A stretch of 64,000 nucleotides of DNA. Source: Myxococcales bacterium. GTDB lineage: Bacteria; Myxococcota; Myxococcia; Myxococcales; Myxococcaceae. Location: NCBI GenBank assembly GCA_020846875.1, contig JADLDB010000099.1:1-64000 (forward strand). The letters are read 5' to 3'. Made by a program: the position numbers and the translations under genes. Numbering within the stretch: the first letter of the stretch is position 1; each line of letters begins with the position of its first letter. The notes beneath the pieces were generated by a model. It had not been told where the DNA came from, ran no database searches, and saw nothing but the letters and a program-made list of their open reading frames with translations. Below are positions 24,736 through 35,043 of the stretch, one piece after another.

Positions 24736-25944
24736 TCAGCGGTACTTGAGGAACCCGCCCAGCACGTCGCGCACCAGGCTGCTCACCGACACGCCGTGCC
24801 GCTTGGCGATCGCCGCCAGTTGCTCGAACTCGCGGCCGCCGACCTGGACAGTGAGCGCCTTGTCGGCGCCGTTGCCCGACGCCGGTAGGTCCGCCACCTC
24901 GCTGATCGGCTCGATGCTGGAGATGATCTCCTCGGCCTCCTCGACGATCTCCTCGGGGCCGGCGGGGCTGCGCAGGGACGCCAGGCGCTCCCGCTCCTCC
25001 TCCAGCTCGTCGTTGAAGAGCTGCTTGAGGAAGTTGGAGAGGTGGATGTTGGACGGGGTGAACTCGTACTGGGAGAGGAACTGGTCCAGATCGTACTGCA
25101 TCTCCCAGGCGGTCTGGTACCGGCGCTCGCGATCCTTCTCCAGCGCCTTCATCAGGATCGCCTCGACCGCCTCGGGGATGTCCGCCTTGAAGTAGCTGGG
25201 CGCGTAGATCTTCCCCTCGGTGATCGACTTGAGGATCGCCACCTCGCTGTCGCCGGTGAAGAGCTTGAAGCCAGTCAACCACTCGTACAGCACCACCCCC
25301 AGCGAGAAGAGGTCGCTGCGGTTGTCCAGCGACTTGCCCATGCACTGCTCGGGCGACATATAGGACAGCTTGCCTTTGATCTCCCCGGCGCGCGTCTGCT
25401 CGATCTGGTTGGCGGCCTTGGCGATGCCGAAGTCCAGCACCTTCACCGTGCCGTCGAAGGACACGAAGATGTTCTCGGGCGTGACGTCGCGGTGCACGAT
25501 GTGCAGCGGGTGCCCGTAGAGATCGGCGCGCTGGTGGGCGTAGTACAGGCCCTCGCACACGCTGGAGGCGATCTTCAGCGCGTACACCATGGGGAACGGG
25601 ATCCCCAGGGCGTCGGCTTTGGGGATGATCCGCCGCATGTCGCGGCCGAAGATGTATTCCATCGCGATGAAGTACGACTCGTTGATCTTCCCGAGGTCGT
25701 AGATCTGCACGATGTTGGGGTGGTTCAACTGCGCCGCCAGCTTCGCTTCGTTGAGGAACATCTTCACGAAGTTGGGCTGCTTGGAGAGGTGCGGGCGGAT
25801 CCGCTTGATGACGATCGTCTTCTCGAAGCCCTCGAGGCCCGCCTGGCGCGCGAGGAAGATCTCCGCCATCCCGCCCACGGCGATACGGTCGACCAGCGTG
25901 TACTTGCCGAAGCGGACGGGCTTCTTTGCTTCCGAGGCGGACAT
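24736..25944 (-). CDS. Hanks-type Ser/Thr kinase with C-terminal ribbon-helix-helix-like domain
   Basis: The 402-residue protein has a complete kinase domain (about 10-290): glycine loop IAVGGMAEIFLAR, K47 in VIKRI, HRDVTPENIF, VLDFGIAKA and MSPEQ. There is no transmembrane helix, so it is cytosolic. An acidic linker (EEIVEEAEEIISSIEP) precedes a C-terminal segment, LTVQVGGREFEQLAAIAKRHGVSVSSLVRDVLGGFLKYR. This reads as strand-helix-turn-helix of the CopG/Arc class. Kinases of this family act on diverse substrates; a fused DNA-binding module would be unusual. It lies 46 bp after gcvP on the same strand. Confidence 0.9.
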   Translation of the reverse strand: MSASEAKKPVRFGKYTLVDRIAVGGMAEIFLARQAGLEGFEKTIVIKRIRPHLSKQPNFVKMFLNEAKLAAQLNHPNIVQIYDLGKINESYFIAMEYIFGRDMRRIIPKADALGIPFPMVYALKIASSVCEGLYYAHQRADLYGHPLHIVHRDVTPENIFVSFDGTVKVLDFGIAKAANQIEQTRAGEIKGKLSYMSPEQCMGKSLDNRSDLFSLGVVLYEWLTGFKLFTGDSEVAILKSITEGKIYAPSYFKADIPEAVEAILMKALEKDRERRYQTAWEMQYDLDQFLSQYEFTPSNIHLSNFLKQLFNDELEEERERLASLRSPAGPEEIVEEAEEIISSIEPISEVADLPASGNGADKALTVQVGGREFEQLAAIAKRHGVSVSSLVRDVLGGFLKYR

Positions 25945-25990
25945 CGAGCGGCGCGGACTGTAGCAGGGTGTGCGCCGCCCTGCGCAGATC

Positions 25991-28852
<2,862 letters not shown>

Positions 28853-28955
28853 GCGCGGGCTTCTACAGCCCGGCGGCGCGCAGTTCCACCGGCGCCGAGG
28901 GCGGAATTAGCCCGGCTCATCAGCACCAACGGGGCCGCCGCGAGAATGGGTGCGA

Positions 28956-28982
28956 CTCACTCGACCGAAACGGTGAAGTGAG
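28956..28982 (-). promoter_or_regulatory. Stem-loop in the gcvH-gcvP intergenic region
   Basis: CTCACT (28956-28961) pairs with AGTGAG (28977-28982). A 2x2 internal loop leads to ACCG/CGGT with a 3-nt loop. It starts 22 nt after the gcvH stop on the minus strand. With no T-run it may be a processing or stability element that sets the gcvH:gcvP ratio. The rest of this 152-bp gap shows no ORF. Confidence 0.45.
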
Positions 28983-29004
28983 CAGCAACGGATTCAGGCC
29001 GGGC

Positions 29005-29391
29005 CTACTTCGCGGCCTCGAGCAGCCGGGTGTACGCGGCTTGATCGAGCAGCGCGTCGTAGTCGGCGGGGTTGGCGGGCTCGATCTCGATGAGCCAGGC
29101 CTTGTAGGGATCGTCGTTGACGGTGCCGGGGTTGGCGGACACGTCATCGTTCACCTTCGCCACCTTGCCGGAGATGGGGGCAAACAGCTCGCTGACGGCC
29201 TTGGTGGACTCGATGACGCCGAAGGACTCGTGGGCCTTCACCTGCGCGCCCACCTTGGGCAGCTCCACGTAGACGACGGCCCCCAGGGCGTCCTGCGCGT
29301 GCCAGGTGACGCCCACGGCGACGGCGCCGCCGGCCTTCTTCGCCCACTCGTGGTCCTTGGTGTACTTGAGATCGCTGGGGTAGTTGGACAT
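29005..29391 (-). CDS. gcvH: Glycine cleavage system H protein
   Basis: The 128-residue product is a standard H protein: KYTKDHEWAKK, then GVIESTKAVSELFAPISGKV with the lipoyl-acceptor K64, and a C-terminal WLIEIEP. It shuttles the aminomethyl group among GcvP, GcvT and the lipoamide dehydrogenase. ATG at 29391 lies 20 bp after the gcvT stop. The larger frame that contains it is an out-of-frame extension over gcvT and is not real. Confidence 0.97.
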   Translation of the reverse strand: MSNYPSDLKYTKDHEWAKKAGGAVAVGVTWHAQDALGAVVYVELPKVGAQVKAHESFGVIESTKAVSELFAPISGKVAKVNDDVSANPGTVNDDPYKAWLIEIEPANPADYDALLDQAAYTRLLEAAK

Positions 29392-29411
29392 GGCTGTCTC
29401 CGGGTGGGGGC

Positions 29412-30494
29412 TTACGGCTTTCTGTAGAACGGGGTCTTCACGACGCGCGCGGCGACGGGGCGCCCGCGGATCTCCACGTGGAAGGTGGCGCCTTCGGATG
29501 AGAGCGCGGAGGGCACGTAGCCGATTCCGATCGCCTTCTTCACCGAGGGGCCCATGGTGCCGCTGGTGACCTCGCCCACCTTCTGGCCGTCCTTGAAGAT
29601 CGGGTAGTGCGCGCGCGGGATCCCGGACTCGGTGAGCTCGAAGCCGACCAGCTTGCGGGGGACGCCCGCGGCCTTCTGCCTCTCGAGCGCGGCCTTGCCC
29701 ACGAAGTCGGGCTTGTCCAGCTTGACGATCCAGCTCAGGCCGGCTTCCAGCGGCGTGTGTACATCGTCGATGTCGTTGCCGTAGAGGGCGTACTTCATCT
29801 CGGTGCGCAGGCTGTCGCGGGCGCCGAGGCCGCACGGGAGGATGCCGTCGCGCTGGCCTTCCTCCAGGAGCGCGAACCAGAGGCGCTCGGCGTCCTTCGG
29901 GGGGCAGTACAGCTCGAAGCCGTCCTCCCCGGTGTAGCCGGTGCGGCTGATGATGCAGTCCACCTTCGCGACCTGGCCTTGCGTGAAGCGGTAGACGCCG
30001 ATCGCCTCGAGCTTCGCGGAGGTGAGGCGCTGGACGATGCCAGCGGCCTTCGGGCCCTGGACGGCGATCTGCGCGAAGTCGTTGGAGCGGTTGACGGGCT
30101 TCACGGCCTTCGCGTTCGAGGACATCCACTGGAAGTCCTTGTCGGCGTTGGAGGCGTTGACGCAGATGAAGATGTGCTCGGGGGAGAAGCGGTAGGCGAC
30201 GATGTCGTCGACGAAGCCGCCGTTCTCGTTGAGGAGGCCGGCGTACACGGCTTGGCCATCGGCGCAGCGGGCGAGATCGTTGGTGATGAGGCGGTTGGCT
30301 TCGTCGACGGCGCCCTTCCCTTTGAACTCGACCTCGCCCATGTGGCTGACGTCGAAGAGGCCCGCGGCGGTGCGGACGGCTTGGTGCTCCTCAATCAGGC
30401 CGGAGTACTGGACGGGCATCTCCCAGCCGGCGAAGTCGACGAGGCGGCCTTTGAGCTTCTGGTGGGCGGCGTAGAGCGGGGTCTGGCGGGCCAT
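29412..30494 (-). CDS. gcvT: Aminomethyltransferase, glycine cleavage T protein
   Basis: The 360-residue product has the GcvT folate-binding fold: TPLYAAHQKLKGRLVDFAGWEMPVQYSG, DVSHMGEVEFKG, ISRTGYTGEDGFELY, GLGARDSLRTEMKYALYGND. It transfers the methylene group from aminomethyl-GcvH to tetrahydrofolate and releases ammonia. First gene of the operon, with a candidate promoter 40-67 bp upstream. No glycine riboswitch fits in the 107-bp gap to metF. Confidence 0.97.
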   Translation of the reverse strand: MARQTPLYAAHQKLKGRLVDFAGWEMPVQYSGLIEEHQAVRTAAGLFDVSHMGEVEFKGKGAVDEANRLITNDLARCADGQAVYAGLLNENGGFVDDIVAYRFSPEHIFICVNASNADKDFQWMSSNAKAVKPVNRSNDFAQIAVQGPKAAGIVQRLTSAKLEAIGVYRFTQGQVAKVDCIISRTGYTGEDGFELYCPPKDAERLWFALLEEGQRDGILPCGLGARDSLRTEMKYALYGNDIDDVHTPLEAGLSWIVKLDKPDFVGKAALERQKAAGVPRKLVGFELTESGIPRAHYPIFKDGQKVGEVTSGTMGPSVKKAIGIGYVPSALSSEGATFHVEIRGRPVAARVVKTPFYRKP

Positions 30495-30533
30495 GGAGGC
30501 GCTCCTGTGGGCCTCGATGAGCGAGGCGCGGGC

Positions 30534-30561
30534 ACCATAGCGGGCGGGGCGGGGAGTTCAA
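30534..30561 (-). promoter_or_regulatory. Candidate sigma-70 promoter of gcvTHP
   Basis: On the minus strand TTGAAC (30556-30561), a 16-bp GC-rich spacer and TATGGT (30534-30539) match the -35 and -10 consensus in 4 of 6 positions each. The predicted leader is about 33 nt. It shares the gap with the divergent metF gene. Confidence 0.45.
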
Positions 30562-30601
30562 CGATGGACTCGGGAGGGGCCGTGGGGCAGGAAGGAGGAC
30601 C

Positions 30602-31483
30602 GTGAAGATCCGCTCACGCCTGAACCCCTCGAGGCCGTGCTTCTCCTTCGAGTTCTTCCCGCCGAGGACGGCCGAGGGCGAGGCGCAGCTGTGGGACACG
30701 CTGGAGGACTTGAGGAGCCTCTCGCCCGGCTTCGTGTCGGTGACGTACGGGGCGGGCGGCAGCACGAGGGATCGGACCATCGAGCTCGTCACCCACATCA
30801 AGGAGCGCACCGGGATCGAGGCGATGGCGCACCTGACGTGCGTGGGGCACACGAAGGAGGAGCTGGGGCAGCTCCTCGACACCCTGGCGCACGCGCGGAT
30901 CGAGAACGTGCTGGCCCTGCGGGGCGATGCGCCGAGGGGGCAGGCGGGCTTCGCCGCCACGCCGGGGGGCTTCCAGTACGCGAGCGAGCTGGTGGGGTAC
31001 ATTCGCGAGCGGGATCACGGCTTCTGCGTGGGCGGGGCGGCGTACCCGGAAGGGCACATCGAGACCGCGTCGCGCGAGGCCGACCTGAAGCACCTGAAGG
31101 CCAAAGTGGACGAGGGGTGTGACTTCGTGATCACCCAGCTCTTCTTCGACAACGCCTTCTACTTCGACTTCGTGGAGCGGGCGCGGCGGGCGGGCGTGAA
31201 TGTGCCGATCGTCCCGGGGATCATGCCGATCACCAACTACGAGCAGGTGCAGCGCTTCGTGCGGATGTGCGGGGCGACGGTGCCGATGCGGCTGCAGCTG
31301 GAGTTGGAGAAGGTGAAGGACGATTCGGCGGCGGTCATGCAGCTGGGAGTGGCGCACGCGACGGTGCAGTGCATGGAGCTGCTCGCCCGCGGGGTGCCGG
31401 GGATTCACTTCTACACGCTGAACAAGAGCCCGGCGTCGCGGATGATCGTGACCGCGCTGCGGGGGAGCAGCGCGGGCGCCTGA
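30602..31483 (+). CDS. metF: 5,10-methylenetetrahydrofolate reductase
   Basis: The 293-residue flavoprotein shows FSFEFFPPRT (catalytic Glu), SVTYGAGGSTRDRT, AHLTCVGHTKEEL, LALRGDAPRG and FVITQLFFDNAFYFDFVERARRAGVNVPIVPGIMPI. It reduces methylene-THF to methyl-THF for methionine synthesis. The GTG start at 30602 is set by GGAAGGAGG just upstream. It diverges from gcvTHP, which makes methylene-THF, so the two units are metabolically linked. It converges with the Ig-repeat lipoprotein (9-bp gap). Confidence 0.96.
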   Translation: MKIRSRLNPSRPCFSFEFFPPRTAEGEAQLWDTLEDLRSLSPGFVSVTYGAGGSTRDRTIELVTHIKERTGIEAMAHLTCVGHTKEELGQLLDTLAHARIENVLALRGDAPRGQAGFAATPGGFQYASELVGYIRERDHGFCVGGAAYPEGHIETASREADLKHLKAKVDEGCDFVITQLFFDNAFYFDFVERARRAGVNVPIVPGIMPITNYEQVQRFVRMCGATVPMRLQLELEKVKDDSAAVMQLGVAHATVQCMELLARGVPGIHFYTLNKSPASRMIVTALRGSSAGA

Positions 31484-31492
31484 ACACGCGCC

Positions 31493-34400
31493 TCAGGGGA
31501 TGTGCACACGCAAGTCTCGAGCGGCATCGACATAGAAGAAGCCCGGCTGCGTTCCCAGGAGCACCGGCTTGAACTCGACGGCGCCCGGGAGGGGGCTCCC
31601 GACGGGCGTCCAGGTATTACAGTCCGTCGTCCGGTAAAGCTGCGCGCCACCAACCGTGGTGCCGACGCCGAGGAGGGTATTGCCGGCGCCCTTTCCTACG
31701 ACGAAGTCGCTGGTCGGCGCGTCCGATTTGCTCACCGGCAACCCAAAGCTGCAAAGGCCGGGACAGACTCTCTGCGCGCTGTCCTCGATGTTGGCGATGA
31801 ATCGGCCGCCGCTCGAGGACGGGAAGCTCAGCATCGTGCAGCCGTTCTCGGCGGTGGCCATCGACAGGTTACCCGGGGTGCCAGAATCTTGCTTCCACCA
31901 CCAGGCGGACGGCGCCACGTCCGTGACGGTTGCCGATCGCTCGCTGCACCACCACGTACCCAACCCGAACGCGCACATGTAGCTGCTCACGTGGATAGTC
32001 GCGGACGTGTTCGCAGGAGGGATCAAGCTGGGTGAGGTCGCGGCGTTCCACCGTCTCCCGCTCGCGGCGATGACGGTTGGCTCATCCGAGAGGGTGTAGC
32101 TGAGGCTGGGCTGCCGCAAGTACGTATTCGAATCGATGACCCCGACTCTGGCGGTGCCGTCACTGGGCGCGTAGGGGGGCGTTGGTACGAGCAGATAGTT
32201 GGATTCCAGGGTGAAGGCCTGCCCCGGGGCGCTGTAGGCGCGGGAAAGCCGAGGGTTGATGACACAGATCGGACTGCAGACCACCTCGCCCGACGCGCTC
32301 GACGCGCCCCTCGTGGGCGCGGCCGACAGGTCGGCGTTGATGTCGCGCCAAGCATACGCCTGGAGCCGGTCTAAGGCGTATTGATTGCTGAGCGAGAAGG
32401 CCCACGAGCTGAACGTGGCGCTGCTTCCATTCATCATGGTGGACCAGATGGTGTAGTTCGGCCCTGGCCGTTTCGTCGAGACGACAACCATCGGCACACC
32501 ATCCGGATCGCTGGCGACATCGTAGGTCCACACTCCCCTCGCCACGGTCGCCCCGTTGAGAGGAATGCGCGCGCTGGTGTGAAAGCGGCTCGTGGCTGCG
32601 GTCGCGGGGTTGCCGGCTCTATCCGTGACACGCGCAGCAGTCGACGCGGTGAAGACCGAGTAGGGCTCGAGACCGGATCTGGTGAACACCGTACGCGCCG
32701 CCCCTTGCCATGAGCCAGCCGGAGCCGACGTCGCTGGGGTGATCACCTGGGGGTCCGCCACCATCGCCATCTCCTCGCTGAAGGTGAACGTCACGTCGCG
32801 AGGCTCCACGTTGCGGGAGTCGTTGGCCGGCGAGATGCTCACCGTCGGCGCCACGCGATCCACGATGAACTTCGCATTTCGCGTGACCGAGTTGCTCATT
32901 CGGTCGCTCGCGACCACGGGGACGTCGTAGGTCCGGAAATTGTCCGTCGTCACCGTCGGCCACGGAGCGCTGGTCCCTGCTCCGATGGCTATGCCGCCGA
33001 CCGTGTTGACGCGCGCCTGGGGATCTCCGTCGGTCACCGTCCAACTGATGGTGACGTTCCCGGACGCAGCAAAGTCCGCGATGTTGAACACCTGGTTGAG
33101 CCCAGGCCCGGTGATGGTCAGCACCGGCGTCACGTTGTCCACGATGACGTCGGTATTGGACGAGCGCATGTTCCCGGCGGCATCGGTCGCCGTCGCCGTC
33201 AGCGTCGTGGTGACGAAGTCCTGGCCCGAGGGGATCGTTACGCTCGCCGTCCAGTTGTTGGTCGAGCCCTGACGCACCGCGGAGCTCGTGGCCCCGGTAC
33301 CCAGGGCCACGGTGACTGCTCCCACACCACCAGGGTCGACGGCGCTCACCGTGACGGGGAACGTCGTCGCCGTTCCCCCGACGATCGTGCCTGCCGTGGG
33401 GACCGCCACCGAGACCGTGGGCGCGACGTTGTCCACGGTGACGGTGCGAGTGATCGTCGAAGCGTTCCCCACCCCGTCGGTGAAGCGCGCCGTCACCAGG
33501 TGCGCCACCTCATCTTCGGTGGCGGACAGGGGGAGGGTGAGGCTCCAGGTACCTCCGGTCACCACGGCGGGCCGGAAGCTCTGCCCGTCGGCGAAGTCGA
33601 GCTCGACGGACTGGACGGTCGTCGTGTCGGTGACGGTCCCGGAGAACGTGGCCATCGCACCGCTGAGCCGGGCGCTGGCGGCGGGACTGGTGATCGCGCC
33701 CACTGGCGCCACGGTGTCGACGGTGATCGTCCCCATCCCCGTGCCGACATTGCCGCGCGCGTCCCGCGCCGAGAGCCCCACGGAGCGGGTCACGCCATCG
33801 AGCCCGGCCGGGAAGTTGAGCGCGAGGCGCCACACGTCATTCATGAAGCTGTCGACGGGCACGGGCCCCGCGCTGCCCTGGAGGTTCACCGTGACCTCGG
33901 ACACGGGCTTGGCGGAATCGACCGCGGTGCCAGTCAGCTCGCCCGAAGCGCCGATGACCATGGGCCCGGTGAGCGTCACGGTCGGCCCGCGGGTGTCGAT
34001 GGTGAGGTCGAAGTCGCCCGAGCCGGTGTTCCCGAATTGATCGACCGCGGTGAAGGTGACCGGCCGGGCCTCGCCATCGAGGCCCTGGGGCAGCGCCACG
34101 GTCGCGGTGAAGGCCCCGCCAGTGGCGCTGACGTCTTGCGAGGGGCCTCCGAAGCGCACCGACACCATGGTGGGGACATTGCTCGTGTCCGTGACGGTCC
34201 CGGCGACGTCGACCGTAGCTCCGCCGACGGTGGTGGTGGGCGCGGTCAGCGTGAAGGTCGGGCCTCTTGTGTCGACTTTGACCGAGAGCTGCATGGAGCT
34301 CTCGTTGCCGTACTTGTCTCTGGCGAGGACGGTCACCGGAGTGTCTTCGGCGTCGCGACCGGCGGGGGGCGTGAGTTGGACGGTCCAGGTGTTGTCGCCG

Positions 34401-34954
34401 GCGAGCGTCGCAGTGACGGGACCGGAGCCGAAGTCAGCCTGAACCTGGCTCACTTCCCCGCAGCCGTCCTGCGAGCTGCCGGCGATGGACACGGAAGCGC
34501 CACCCACGACGGTGTTCGGATCCGTGAGGCTGACCACGGGCCCGACGCGATCGACGGTGGTGGAGACCCGCGTCTCGGCTGCCTGCTGGGCGGTGTCCAG
34601 GACCTTCACGAGGATCGACGTCTCAGCCGAGTCCAGCATCGGCACGTCGAGCTCGACAGTGAAGGCGTTGTCCGTCACCGTGAAGGAGACCGGGGTCTGC
34701 CCATCGAAAGACGCTTCCCCACCGGTGACGCCGAGATCGTCGGTGGTCGTCCCGCGCACGGTGACCTTCGCCGTCGTCAGCGGGTTGGGGAGCGCCTCGA
34801 CGGTGACGGTGGGCTCGCCGTCCTTCACACAGATGCCGGTGGCCGTGTCGCACTTCTGGCCTCCAGGACAGCCGTTGACGCATTCCTTCACCACCGCGCC
34901 GCCACACCCGCTCATCGCTCCGGCAACAAGAAGCCCCGCTAGAACACGTCGCAT
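31493..34954 (-). CDS. Large lipoprotein with multiple bacterial Ig-like repeats
   Basis: The 1153-residue protein starts with a lipoprotein signal (GAMSGC, Cys17), then a short cysteine module (CVNGCPGGQKCDTATGIC). About eight Ig-like repeats follow, each ending in VTVDxxxPTVxxTxP (near 55-690), then a SbsA-type Ig domain (NDSRNVEPRDVTFTFSEEM). A C-terminal domain of about 380 residues has several cysteines and lower GC codons. ATG 34954 follows GGGGAGGAAG. The layout suggests a surface stalk with a distal domain, perhaps for adhesion; function is unknown. The C-terminal part differs enough in composition to have a separate origin. Confidence 0.78.
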   Translation of the reverse strand: MRRVLAGLLVAGAMSGCGGAVVKECVNGCPGGQKCDTATGICVKDGEPTVTVEALPNPLTTAKVTVRGTTTDDLGVTGGEASFDGQTPVSFTVTDNAFTVELDVPMLDSAETSILVKVLDTAQQAAETRVSTTVDRVGPVVSLTDPNTVVGGASVSIAGSSQDGCGEVSQVQADFGSGPVTATLAGDNTWTVQLTPPAGRDAEDTPVTVLARDKYGNESSMQLSVKVDTRGPTFTLTAPTTTVGGATVDVAGTVTDTSNVPTMVSVRFGGPSQDVSATGGAFTATVALPQGLDGEARPVTFTAVDQFGNTGSGDFDLTIDTRGPTVTLTGPMVIGASGELTGTAVDSAKPVSEVTVNLQGSAGPVPVDSFMNDVWRLALNFPAGLDGVTRSVGLSARDARGNVGTGMGTITVDTVAPVGAITSPAASARLSGAMATFSGTVTDTTTVQSVELDFADGQSFRPAVVTGGTWSLTLPLSATEDEVAHLVTARFTDGVGNASTITRTVTVDNVAPTVSVAVPTAGTIVGGTATTFPVTVSAVDPGGVGAVTVALGTGATSSAVRQGSTNNWTASVTIPSGQDFVTTTLTATATDAAGNMRSSNTDVIVDNVTPVLTITGPGLNQVFNIADFAASGNVTISWTVTDGDPQARVNTVGGIAIGAGTSAPWPTVTTDNFRTYDVPVVASDRMSNSVTRNAKFIVDRVAPTVSISPANDSRNVEPRDVTFTFSEEMAMVADPQVITPATSAPAGSWQGAARTVFTRSGLEPYSVFTASTAARVTDRAGNPATAATSRFHTSARIPLNGATVARGVWTYDVASDPDGVPMVVVSTKRPGPNYTIWSTMMNGSSATFSSWAFSLSNQYALDRLQAYAWRDINADLSAAPTRGASSASGEVVCSPICVINPRLSRAYSAPGQAFTLESNYLLVPTPPYAPSDGTARVGVIDSNTYLRQPSLSYTLSDEPTVIAASGRRWNAATSPSLIPPANTSATIHVSSYMCAFGLGTWWCSERSATVTDVAPSAWWWKQDSGTPGNLSMATAENGCTMLSFPSSSGGRFIANIEDSAQRVCPGLCSFGLPVSKSDAPTSDFVVGKGAGNTLLGVGTTVGGAQLYRTTDCNTWTPVGSPLPGAVEFKPVLLGTQPGFFYVDAARDLRVHIP

Positions 34955-35043
34955 GAACTTCCTCCCCTGAAGACCGTCGACAGGAAAAGCAACCGAACCT
35001 CCCAACCCAATACCTGGGCCGCAATGGAATCACCAGCGGTGAC

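Noticed and set aside
28905-28925. CTGATGAG on the minus strand, resembling a hammerhead ribozyme core
   Set aside because: The second core element GAAA and a closing stem I/III arrangement are missing, so this is a chance match.
30495-30601. Possible glycine riboswitch before gcvT
   Set aside because: The gap is only 107 bp and is shared with metF. No glycine-aptamer core or paired aptamers can be drawn.
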